NCBI GenBank assembly: GCA_031551275.1 | Contig: JAVBNX010000005.1 | Span: forward strand, 1 to 64,000 | Reading direction: 5' to 3' | DNA from: JAVBMJ01 sp031551275 | GTDB taxonomy: Bacteria > Bacteroidota > Bacteroidia > Bacteroidales > Rikenellaceae | DNA: 64,000 nucleotides | Part shown: one piece after another, positions 35,779 to 43,075 of the stretch | How the letters are laid out: every line of letters starts with the position of its first letter | How positions within the stretch are numbered: the first letter of the stretch is position 1 | Position numbers and translations under genes: made by a program | Notes under the pieces: generated by a model | Databases searched by the model: none | What the model was told of the DNA's origin: nothing | What the model saw: the letters and a program-made list of their open reading frames with translations, nothing else

Positions 35779-36945
35779 ATGAATTCCGTACTTATCATCT
35801 CCCCCCAACGCGTCCTTCGCAACGCTTTGAGCGAACGGCTGCGGCATGAAGAGTACCAGGTCGAAGCCGTAGGAGACCAACTGTCCGGCGTAAAACTTGT
35901 CGAATCGAGGAGCTTCGACTCGTTGATCCTCGACCCCGAAACCTTCTCCTCACTCACTCCCAAGCACAAAGAACTCTTCTCGTCGATACCCCTGATCGTA
36001 GCCACGGGCGACGACACGGCTTCGGCGGCCATCGCGGCTTTGAGAAGCGGCGCGGCCGATTATTTCCCCTCCCCGATCGACATGAACATGCTGCTGGCCT
36101 CGCTCAAGCGGACAGTCTCGGACGAGAACCGCACGGAGACCCAGGGCGGCACGGCCCAGCAACTGCAACCCCGCAAGAAGAACGGCAAGACCGAGGAGAT
36201 CGTCGGCAACTCGATCAGCATCCTGCACGTCAAAAAGCTGATCGAGAAGGTCGCCCCCTCCGAGGCCCGCGTACTGGTCATCGGGGCCAACGGGACGGGC
36301 AAGGAGCTGGTCGCCCGCTGGCTGCACGATAAGAGCAACCGCGCCGAGGGCCCCTTCGTGGAGGTCAACTGCGCGGCCATTCCCTCGGAATTGATCGAGA
36401 GCGAGCTGTTCGGCCACGAGAAGGGGGCCTTCACATCGGCCATCAAGCAACGCAAAGGAAAATTCGAGCAGGCCCACGGGGGCACGCTCTTCCTGGACGA
36501 GGTGGGCGATATGAGCCTCTCGGCGCAGGCCAAGGTGCTGCGCGCCCTGCAGGAGAGCCGCATCAGCCGCGTGGGCTCGGACAAGGACATCGAGGTAAAC
36601 GTAAGGGTGGTGGCCGCCACCAACAAGAACCTCAAAGACGAGATCGAAAAGCGGCGTTTCCGCGAGGACTTGTACCACCGGTTGAGCGTGATCGTGATTA
36701 CCGTACCGCCCCTGTGCCAACGGATCGACGACATTCCCCTTCTGGTCGACCGCTTTTTGAAACGCGTCTGCGCCGAGTACTCCATCCCGGTCAAGAAGAT
36801 CGAGAAGGAGGCCCTGGCCGAACTCTCCAAGATGGAGTGGTCGGGCAATATCCGCGAACTTCAGAACGTGATCGAGCGATTAATAATCCTGAGCGGCGAG
36901 GCCATCACGCTAACAGACGTGCGCGCTTATGCCGCCTCGGTATAA
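35779..36945 (+). CDS. NtrC-family sigma-54 activator without DNA-binding domain
   Basis: 388 residues. A receiver-like domain (about 1-115) retains a central Asp (LILDPE) but lacks the usual N-terminal acidic pair (VLIISPQR). The AAA+ domain follows with Walker A GANGTGKE, the sigma-54 contact loop GAFTSA in place of GAFTGA, Walker B GGTLFLDEVGDM and RFREDLYHRL. The protein ends soon after the AAA+ lid, so the Fis-type HTH normally at the C-terminus is missing. It may act from solution or through a partner. Single-gene unit. Confidence 0.85.
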   Translation: MNSVLIISPQRVLRNALSERLRHEEYQVEAVGDQLSGVKLVESRSFDSLILDPETFSSLTPKHKELFSSIPLIVATGDDTASAAIAALRSGAADYFPSPIDMNMLLASLKRTVSDENRTETQGGTAQQLQPRKKNGKTEEIVGNSISILHVKKLIEKVAPSEARVLVIGANGTGKELVARWLHDKSNRAEGPFVEVNCAAIPSELIESELFGHEKGAFTSAIKQRKGKFEQAHGGTLFLDEVGDMSLSAQAKVLRALQESRISRVGSDKDIEVNVRVVAATNKNLKDEIEKRRFREDLYHRLSVIVITVPPLCQRIDDIPLLVDRFLKRVCAEYSIPVKKIEKEALAELSKMEWSGNIRELQNVIERLIILSGEAITLTDVRAYAASV

Positions 36946-36948
36946 GCG

Positions 36949-37845
36949 TCACGTCCTGTTGCCGAACTTCTCCCTGAACTGCGAGGGGGAGAGGCCCGTG
37001 TGGAGTTTGAAGCGGGTGGCGAAGTAGGCCGAATCGGAGTAGTTCAATTCGTAGGCGATCTCCTTGATGCTCATCGGGGAGCTTTGTAGCATGGTTTTGG
37101 CCTGCTGGATGCGCAGCTCGTTGAGGTAGTCCGAGGGGCTGAGCGAGGTGTACTGCCTGAACACCTTGCGGAACCACGAGTAGCTCATGCCCACCTCGCG
37201 CGCTACCTCCTCGGGAGTGATCCCCGCGGCTTGCCGCTCGCGCATCACGGCGCGCGCCCTATCGATGCGGCCCACCAGGGCCTGGTCGGGGAACTGGCGG
37301 TTGCTGTCGTAGTACATCGCCAACCCGAGGATCAAATTGCCGATACCCGCCAGCATCTGCTGGCATGAGACCTTCTCGGCCACCGCGATCTCCAGCGCCT
37401 GGTCGTAGAGGGCGATGACCTCCTCTCGCACCCCGATCCGGTAGATCACTTTGCCGGGGTCGAAGAAGCCCTTTTTAAAGCGGTTGTCGATGTTGGGGCC
37501 CCGTAGCCCGATCCAGTGCTCGCACCACCCGGTGGCCTGGTCGGGCACATAACTGTGCCAGATACCGGGGCGTAGGATGAACAGATCGCCCTGGTGCAAG
37601 GGTACGCCGCGGCCCGGCTCCCCAAAATAGGTTCCCTGGCCCCGGGAGATGTAGATCAGTTGGTAGTTGTCCAGCACGCGGCCTTTGGCGGTGCTGAAAA
37701 GGTAGGGGTCGGGGTGGCCCGTGTCGGGCGGGTAGGCGGCGAAACCGGGTGCAAGGTCGGTCTTGCCCACGTCGTCCACCGTCACGCCCCAGAGCGAATC
37801 GCGGTCGCTGCTGATCAAATATTTGAATCCTTCAGAAGAGTCCAC
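36949..37845 (-). CDS. AraC-family regulator (UroD/rhaM locus)
   Basis: 298 residues. A cupin-like AraC_binding sensor domain (about 30-150, with YISRGQGTYFGEPGRG and GDLFILRPGIWHSY) precedes the double-HTH AraC domain (about 195-290; GITPEEVAREVGMSYSWFRK, MSIKEIAYELNYSDSAYFAT). It is divergent from the UroD-family gene at 37967, with a 21-bp-spaced direct repeat between them. It is a probable local activator responding to a sugar-like or methylated ligand; the ligand is unknown. Confidence 0.9.
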   Translation of the reverse strand: MDSSEGFKYLISSDRDSLWGVTVDDVGKTDLAPGFAAYPPDTGHPDPYLFSTAKGRVLDNYQLIYISRGQGTYFGEPGRGVPLHQGDLFILRPGIWHSYVPDQATGWCEHWIGLRGPNIDNRFKKGFFDPGKVIYRIGVREEVIALYDQALEIAVAEKVSCQQMLAGIGNLILGLAMYYDSNRQFPDQALVGRIDRARAVMRERQAAGITPEEVAREVGMSYSWFRKVFRQYTSLSPSDYLNELRIQQAKTMLQSSPMSIKEIAYELNYSDSAYFATRFKLHTGLSPSQFREKFGNRT

Positions 37846-37873
37846 AGCCGTAAAATTACTCTTTTTGCGGAAA

Positions 37874-37903
37874 AGATCAAATATCGAAAGTTTTAGATCA
37901 AAT
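37874..37903. promoter_or_regulatory. AraC-type operator candidate, 21-bp direct repeat
   Basis: AGATCAAAT occurs at 37874-37882 and again at 37895-37903, exactly 21 bp apart. The proximal copy ends 29 bp before the AAACTTTG -7-like box (37932-37939) of the UroD-family gene. Confidence 0.6.
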
Positions 37904-37966
37904 CTTCATCGCATGTGTGGAGGAAAATTTCAAACTTTGTATAAATACCTAAACTTAAATGCAAGC

Positions 37967-39070
37967 ATGAACAGCCGCGAAAGAGTGCAAAGGGCGTTTC
38001 GCCTGATCCCCGGCCTGCCCGACAGGGTACCCCTCCAGTTCGACCTGTGCCAGGCGCACGTCGAGCATTTTTCCAAAAAATACGGCATCCCCGTCTCCAT
38101 CACCGACAACCCCTACGAGGACGTGACCTTCCGCATCAGCGCCAACGAACTGCGCACCCGCATGGGCAGCGACGCGGTGGTGGTCGGCGCGTCGGTCAGG
38201 GACGGCTACAAGATCGAGAAGAACCCCGACGGCACATGGCTGAACGAATACGGCATGACCATGCGCCAGGGCGACCTCTACGTCGAGGTGGTGGGCTATC
38301 CGCTCGCCGGAGCCGAGACCCGCGAGGACGTCGAGAAATTCCAGTTCCCCGACCCCGACGCCCCGGGACGCTACCGCGACGCGGAGGAGATGATCAAACG
38401 CTTCAAGGACGACTACTTCGTGATCGGCGACGTAGAGGTAACCATCTTCTCGTTGGCCCACCAGTTGGCCGGCTTCGAGAAGGTGCTGATGGGCCTGTTC
38501 ATGGAGGAGGAGTGGCTGACCGCGCTGCTGGAGAAGTGCACCGAGTACCAGACCCGGGTGGCGCAAAGGCTGATCGAGCTCGGCGCGGACGCCTTCTGGG
38601 TGGGCGACGACTTCGGCTCGCAGGAGAACACCCTGTTCGCGCCCGAGACCTTCGAGAAGATGCTGCTGCCCCACTACAAGCGCATGATCGACACGTTGAA
38701 GGCCGCCAAGCCCGACGTGGTGCCCATCCTGCACTGCGACGGGGCGGTCTCCACGCTGCTGGACATGATCCGCGAGGCCGGATTCACCGTCTTCAACCCC
38801 GTGCAGCCCGGCGTACCCCACCACGGCCCGCAGGAGATGAAGGACAACTTCGGCGACAAATTCGCCTTCTGGGGCGCCATCGACCAGCAATACCTGCTGC
38901 CCAATGGGACGAGAGAGGAGCTTGAGAAAGAGATCAAGGAGCGGATCGACATCCTGGGCAAAGGGGGCGGCTACATGATCGCACCCGCCCACATTATCCA
39001 GGCGGACGTCAGCCCGGAGCGGGTCGAGGAGTTTATCGCCTTATGCAAGAAACATTCGTACATCTACTAA
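37967..39070 (+). CDS. Uroporphyrinogen decarboxylase-family protein
   Basis: 367 residues from the ATG at 37967 (MNSRERVQRAF). A UroD/MtaA-type TIM barrel with PDRVPLQFDL, DFGSQENTLFAPE and VPILHCDGAVSTLL. The HxC zinc motif of corrinoid methyltransferases reads His256-Cys257-Asp258 here, and no distal Cys is evident, so it is neither a canonical MtaA nor HemE. The substrate is unknown. It is first in a likely operon with rhaM (11-nt gap) and divergent from an AraC regulator, pointing to inducible carbohydrate-related metabolism. Confidence 0.8.
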   Translation: MNSRERVQRAFRLIPGLPDRVPLQFDLCQAHVEHFSKKYGIPVSITDNPYEDVTFRISANELRTRMGSDAVVVGASVRDGYKIEKNPDGTWLNEYGMTMRQGDLYVEVVGYPLAGAETREDVEKFQFPDPDAPGRYRDAEEMIKRFKDDYFVIGDVEVTIFSLAHQLAGFEKVLMGLFMEEEWLTALLEKCTEYQTRVAQRLIELGADAFWVGDDFGSQENTLFAPETFEKMLLPHYKRMIDTLKAAKPDVVPILHCDGAVSTLLDMIREAGFTVFNPVQPGVPHHGPQEMKDNFGDKFAFWGAIDQQYLLPNGTREELEKEIKERIDILGKGGGYMIAPAHIIQADVSPERVEEFIALCKKHSYIY

Positions 39071-39081
39071 AAAATACCACT

Positions 39082-39396
39082 ATGCAAAGAGCATCTTTCA
39101 AAATGTTCCTCAAGCCGGGGATGGAAAAGGAGTATGAAAAACGCCACGCCCAACTTTGGCCCGAGCTCAAAAAAATCCTCAAGGACCAGGGCGTCTACGA
39201 CTATTCGATCTTCTGGGACAAGGAGACCAACATTTTGTTCGCCGTCCAGAAAGTGGAGGGCGGCGCAGGCTCCCAGTCGCGGGACGAGAGCGGCGTGATC
39301 CAGAAATGGTGGGACTACATGGCCGACATCATGGAGACCAATCCCGATAACTCGCCCAAAAGCGTAGAGTTGCAGGAGGTGTTCTACATGGAGTAA
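39082..39396 (+). CDS. rhaM: L-rhamnose mutarotase
   Basis: 104 residues from the ATG at 39082. It matches the RhaM/YiiL family throughout: RASFKMFLKPGMEKEYEKRH, LWPELKKILKDQGVYDYSIF and WWDYMADIMETNPDNSP. It interconverts alpha and beta anomers of rhamnose and similar sugars such as fucose. It lies 11 nt downstream of the UroD-family gene under the same AraC-type control. No other rhamnose genes are nearby, so the sugar handled may differ. Confidence 0.93.
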   Translation: MQRASFKMFLKPGMEKEYEKRHAQLWPELKKILKDQGVYDYSIFWDKETNILFAVQKVEGGAGSQSRDESGVIQKWWDYMADIMETNPDNSPKSVELQEVFYME

Positions 39397-39397
39397 C

Positions 39398-39524
39398 GTG
39401 GCTGCGCATATCGCAGGCCATCTTTCACACATCCTCCGCCCCGAAAATCCTCTCGTACTAAAGTACGCTCCGGTATTTCGGACCGAACGATGCGCGAAAT
39501 CTGACCTACGCTATGCACAGCGCC
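39398..39524. repeat. Long imperfect inverted repeat
   Basis: Two arms of about 60 nt face each other around GTACTAAAGTAC (39455-39466). Aligned by eye, about 42 of 60 positions are complementary, and seven more become G-U pairs if the minus strand is transcribed. It begins 2 nt after the rhaM stop. It could be a dispersed REP/MITE-like element or an RNA structure. Confidence 0.65.
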
Positions 39525-39561
39525 GACCCGGAAGGCCCGGTTCCGGAAACTTCTACCAACA

Positions 39562-39592
39562 AGAAAGGCGGTCCTTCATCTGAAGGGCCGCC
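39562..39592 (-). terminator. Terminator of the 39617 beta-barrel gene
   Basis: GGCGG-CCTTC / GAAGG-CCGCC stem (one central mismatch) with an ATCT loop, then TTTCTT on the minus strand. Confidence 0.6.
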
Positions 39593-39616
39593 GTTCTGTG
39601 TTTATGGAGAGATTGC

Positions 39617-40195
39617 CTACCGGCAGTTGAGCCTGAACTCGACGCCGACGGTCAATCCGCTGCTCAGCAGGTTAAAACCGGCCTGGGTGTTTTTAACCTT
39701 GGCGCCGGTGTCCTTGAATTTATTCTCGGCCTGCTGGAAGTAGAACCCTTCGCCCAGGGTAATGTAGAGGCTCGTACGGGGCGCTACCCGGTATGCCATG
39801 CCCGGGGTCAGGTGGAGCTGGTACTGGGTCTGGTCGAATTTCGCGCCCATGAACTTACCGCTGCCCCATGCCACGTGGCCGCCCAGCTCGGCGTAGAAGT
39901 AGAATTTTTCCGTCACGGGGAAGTATTTGAGCATACCCAGCGAGGGGCCGAACAGCGAGCTCTTGTTGTCGGCGTTTACCTTGCTCGTGGTGTAGTTCCC
40001 GCCGAAGTAAAAACTCCAGTTGTCGGCAAAGCAATACTCCGCATAGGGAGCGATGGTAAACTGGTTGTTCTTAACGCCGTCGGTCTTGGAGTAGTCGTAG
40101 GTCAGGCTACCGCCCATCCACCAATCGCCCTTCTGTTGGGCGGAAACGTTGACGGCAACCAGGGCAAGGGCAAGGATCAGAATTACTTTTTTCAT
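39617..40195 (-). CDS. Outer membrane beta-barrel protein
   Basis: 192 residues with a signal peptide (MKKVILILALALVAVNVSAQ). The mature part has alternating strands, including GDWWMGGSLTYDYSKTDG and WSFYFGGNYTTS, and ends in GVEFRLNCR, like small OmpX/OmpW-type eight-stranded barrels. The final residues depart from the usual terminal Phe. The ligand is unknown. It is a single gene, converging on the UroD-rhaM operon across a long inverted repeat. Confidence 0.75.
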   Translation of the reverse strand: MKKVILILALALVAVNVSAQQKGDWWMGGSLTYDYSKTDGVKNNQFTIAPYAEYCFADNWSFYFGGNYTTSKVNADNKSSLFGPSLGMLKYFPVTEKFYFYAELGGHVAWGSGKFMGAKFDQTQYQLHLTPGMAYRVAPRTSLYITLGEGFYFQQAENKFKDTGAKVKNTQAGFNLLSSGLTVGVEFRLNCR

Positions 40196-40258
40196 GTTTT
40201 TATTAATTATTAGGTGATGGGGACTGTCTTTTTAAATACAAAAATGGGTTGGCAGGTC

Positions 40259-40296
40259 AAAAAAAAGGGAGGCAATGCTTTTCGGCATCCCTCCCC
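40259..40296 (-). terminator. Terminator of rpmE
   Basis: GGGAGG / CCTCCC outer stem with an inner ATGC / GCAT hairpin, followed on the minus strand by T8. Confidence 0.75.
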
Positions 40297-40311
40297 GTCT
40301 CTGCGGCCGGC

Positions 40312-40581
40312 TTATTTTCCGGCGTTTTTCTTATCGTAGTGCTTTTGATAGCGGCTCATAAACTTATCGACGCGTCCAGCGGTATCCACCAGCTTCATCT
40401 TGCCCGTGTAGAAGGGGTGCGATGTGTTGGAGATCTCCATCTTGTAGACGGGATAGGTTTGGCCGTTCACTTCGATGGTCTCTTTTGACTGTACGGCCGA
40501 CCTGCACAAAAACACATGGTCGTTCGACATATCCTTGAACGCGACCAGGCGATAATTTTGCGGATGAATCCCTTTTTTCAT
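40312..40581 (-). CDS. rpmE2: 50S ribosomal protein L31, type B
   Basis: 89 residues. It begins MKKGIHPQNYRLVAFKDMSN and contains SHPFYTGKMKLVDTAGRVDK, the type-B L31 pattern. The four zinc Cys of type-A L31 are absent (one Cys only), as in zinc-independent forms. It bridges the two ribosomal subunits. It is a single-gene unit with promoter box and terminator. Confidence 0.96.
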   Translation of the reverse strand: MKKGIHPQNYRLVAFKDMSNDHVFLCRSAVQSKETIEVNGQTYPVYKMEISNTSHPFYTGKMKLVDTAGRVDKFMSRYQKHYDKKNAGK

Positions 40582-40615
40582 TATTGAAACGATTTATTTA
40601 CCCTATCCGGGGCTG

Positions 40616-40623
40616 CAAAGATA
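40616..40623 (-). promoter_or_regulatory. -7 element of rpmE
   Basis: TATCTTTG on the minus strand, 34 nt before the ATG. Confidence 0.65.
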
Positions 40624-40662
40624 ATGAATTATTACGGTTCGGCAAACCCCGATCCGAAATAT

Positions 40663-41544
40663 TTACTTATAACTGACCACAAGCACCTTGGAAAGCTCCC
40701 AGAACGCTTTTTTGTCGAGGATGATCAGCGCCGAGTAGACGCTCTTGTCGCTCATCACGAATTCGTAGCTGTTGGCGGGGTGGGAACTGACCAGCGTGAC
40801 GTTGGGTTTGCCGATCAGCACTTCGTCGAACTCGCGCATATCGACCTGGGTAAAGCTGTCCAGGCTGCGGTTCTCGTTGATCTTCAGCGTGCGGCCCACA
40901 AAGCCTGACTTGTAGACGATCTCGCTGCTGATCAGCTCTTTCTGCTGTCCGACGATGTAGTACGCCGTGTTCAGCTGGTCGCTCTTGGTCTTGACCTCGC
41001 CCTCCAGCGCGGTGCGCTGCTGGTTGAGCGAGGCGACCGTATTGTCCAGCGTGGTAACCTGGCCGGTCAGGGCTGCCACTTCGGCCTGCGCCCCCTGCAG
41101 GGAGGCCCTGAGTTGAGCGATTTCGCCGTCCTTGGCCTCCACGCGGGAGGTCAGGTCCTTGATCATCGCGTCCAGGGAAGCCAAACGGATGTTGGCTTTC
41201 TTGAGCTCGGCGGCCTTTTGCTGCAACTCGGCGATCGTGGTCTTGTTCTCTTTCAACAGGGCGTCGATCTGGGCGATATCGCGGTTGATCTTCACGGTCG
41301 CTTCCTCGTTCAGCTCGCCGTCCGACATCGAGGAGGTAACCACGTGCTCGCGCTCCTTGATCTCGTCCAGGTTGCGCGTGATGGCGTTCAGCGACTCGAA
41401 TACGCCGTTGACCATCGCGTCGCGCTCGCGCAGCACGGCACTGATCGAATCGTTCTCCAACTGGAGCCTCTCGGCCGCCCGTTTATTCTCTCCGCAGGAT
41501 GCCAACACCACAAGGGCGGGCAACAGGATCCATAATTTTTTCAT
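40663..41544 (-). CDS. Coiled-coil lipoprotein (Cbp1-like)
   Basis: 293 residues. Lipobox VLASC with Cys17, then about 180 residues of heptad-rich coiled coil (about 20-200) with few prolines. The C-terminal globular domain has SGFVGRTLKINENRSLDSFT and KKAFWELSKVLVVSYK. This architecture and ending match a conserved Bacteroidales family that I recall as annotated Cbp1-like collagen-binding adhesin; the binding function is not readable from the sequence. It is followed upstream on the same strand by a small barrel gene 21 nt away. Confidence 0.7.
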   Translation of the reverse strand: MKKLWILLPALVVLASCGENKRAAERLQLENDSISAVLRERDAMVNGVFESLNAITRNLDEIKEREHVVTSSMSDGELNEEATVKINRDIAQIDALLKENKTTIAELQQKAAELKKANIRLASLDAMIKDLTSRVEAKDGEIAQLRASLQGAQAEVAALTGQVTTLDNTVASLNQQRTALEGEVKTKSDQLNTAYYIVGQQKELISSEIVYKSGFVGRTLKINENRSLDSFTQVDMREFDEVLIGKPNVTLVSSHPANSYEFVMSDKSVYSALIILDKKAFWELSKVLVVSYK

Positions 41545-41565
41545 AACGCTTCTTTTTTTCGGGTT

Positions 41566-42009
41566 TTAGAAGGTGTATTTGACAGACAGTCCGAAGTCCA
41601 ACGCTTCGAACCGGGTCTTGGATACCAAATTCAAAAAGGGCTTGTAGTCGACGGCCAGGGCGATGGGCGCGCGGGGGATCTTGTACTCCAGCCCGAGGAT
41701 GGCGTCGATGCCCAGACAGAAATCGCTCACGCCGTGGCTCTTCCACGCCCCGATGTTGGCGCCCGCCCCGTAGTAGAAATTAAACCCCTCGGCGATCACG
41801 GGCACGTTCCATTCGAACAGCCCCACCAGGTTCACGCCGTTGGTAAAGGCCACCAGCGCCTCGATCGAGTGGGTCGGGTTGAAATTGTAACGGACGTCGA
41901 TCCCGGTAAAGGTACCGCCGCCCCGGATGCCCACTCCCCAGTTGTAGTCCTGCGCCCTGAGGGCGAAAGAGCAAACGAGCAGGGTAAAAATCAGTATCGT
42001 CTTTTTCAT
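41566..42009 (-). CDS. Small outer membrane beta-barrel protein
   Basis: 147 residues from the ATG at 42009. A signal peptide (cleavage after FALRAQ) precedes the mature sequence, which begins YNWGVGIRGGGTFTGIDVRY and ends FGLSVKYTF with a terminal Phe, as expected for an OmpX-like eight-stranded barrel. It lies 21 nt upstream of the coiled-coil lipoprotein gene on the same strand, so the two may be co-expressed and act together at the outer membrane (inference). Confidence 0.75.
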   Translation of the reverse strand: MKKTILIFTLLVCSFALRAQDYNWGVGIRGGGTFTGIDVRYNFNPTHSIEALVAFTNGVNLVGLFEWNVPVIAEGFNFYYGAGANIGAWKSHGVSDFCLGIDAILGLEYKIPRAPIALAVDYKPFLNLVSKTRFEALDFGLSVKYTF

Positions 42010-42075
42010 TTTTCTACACACTACCCGGCAAAAGTAACGATTTTTCTCCAATTTGTCCCTTTCCGGCAGGTAAAA

Positions 42076-42966
42076 TTACAGCCTGAAGTTCTGCCGGCGG
42101 AACTCGCTGGCCGATATACCCACCACGGCCGTAAAGGTGCGCGAGAAGTAATTCGCGCTGTTGAACCCCAGCTTGGAGGCGATCTGGGAGACCGACATCG
42201 AGGTCTTCAGCAGGTAGATGGCCGCCTTGTTGACCTTCATGCGGATAAAGTAGTCGATGGGCGAATGGCCGGTCTCGGCGAGGAATTTGCGGTAGAAATA
42301 GGACTCCGAGTAGCCCGCGAAGGCGGACACCTCCTTGAGTGTGAGCTTCTTTTCGATGTTCTCGCTCATAAAGTGGGTTACCCTATTGACCATCCCCTCG
42401 GCGTGCTTGGCGCTGCGGGACGACTCGTCGATCAGATCCACGTAGAGGAACGACCCCATCATGTACCCGAAGGCGAGGTTGGCGTAGTTGAGTTTTTCGA
42501 TGGTGTAGCCTCCGCACAGCAGCGAGTAGATCGATTCGAACAGCTCCAACCGCTCCTCGATGCGCGAATGGACGGAGGGCAGCAGCCAGCAGGGCTGTCC
42601 CATCCCCTTGGCGAAGATCGCCCCCTTTTCCCCTCCAAACCTTACCCAGTAGATGCTCCACGGGTCGGACGGGTCGGCGGCGTAGGCGTGGGGCACACCC
42701 GAGGGCAAAACGATGTACTGGTTGGCCACGAGGGGGAAGCTCCGCTTGCCCAGGGTAATCTGCCCGCGGCCCCAGGTGCAGTAGAGGAACACATACTCCC
42801 TGCACCCCTCCATGCGGTCCACGTTGTGGTAGGTGGCGTGGGCGATGTGCCCCAGGGAGTGGATGTACAGGTCGCCCGTCAACGGGTTATCCTCCATCAG
42901 ATCCAGCATGGGCTGGGGCAATACGATCAGGCGTTCGCCGGTAAAACCGCTCTCGATTTTGGGCAT
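42076..42966 (-). CDS. AraC-family regulator (second UroD locus)
   Basis: 296 residues. A cupin-like sensor domain (about 20-150, with REYVFLYCTWGRGQITLGKR and YIVLPSGVPHAY) precedes two HTH motifs (about 195-290; LTLKEVSAFAGYSESYFYRK, MSVSQIASKLGFNSANYFSR). It faces the UroD-family gene at 43076 across about 110 nt. The layout mirrors the 36949/37967 locus, suggesting parallel duplicated modules, though the regulator sequences differ considerably. Confidence 0.9.
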   Translation of the reverse strand: MPKIESGFTGERLIVLPQPMLDLMEDNPLTGDLYIHSLGHIAHATYHNVDRMEGCREYVFLYCTWGRGQITLGKRSFPLVANQYIVLPSGVPHAYAADPSDPWSIYWVRFGGEKGAIFAKGMGQPCWLLPSVHSRIEERLELFESIYSLLCGGYTIEKLNYANLAFGYMMGSFLYVDLIDESSRSAKHAEGMVNRVTHFMSENIEKKLTLKEVSAFAGYSESYFYRKFLAETGHSPIDYFIRMKVNKAAIYLLKTSMSVSQIASKLGFNSANYFSRTFTAVVGISASEFRRQNFRL

Positions 42967-42988
42967 AGGAAACTATTTTTGCAAATAT

Positions 42989-43018
42989 AGCAAAATAGTG
43001 CACGTTTAAAGCAAGAAT
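42989..43018. promoter_or_regulatory. AraC-type operator candidate (weaker 21-bp repeat)
   Basis: AGCAAAAT (42989) and AGCAAGAAT (43010) start 21 bp apart. The second ends 30 bp before the -7 element of the facing gene, the same geometry as at the other AraC loci. Confidence 0.45.
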
Positions 43019-43047
43019 CGTCTATTTTATATCCCGCAGGAGCGAAA

Positions 43048-43055
43048 TACCTTTG
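43048..43055 (+). promoter_or_regulatory. -7 element of the 43076 gene
   Basis: TACCTTTG, 20 nt before the ATG. Confidence 0.65.
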
Positions 43056-43075
43056 TGATAAATAAACTCCGAGCT

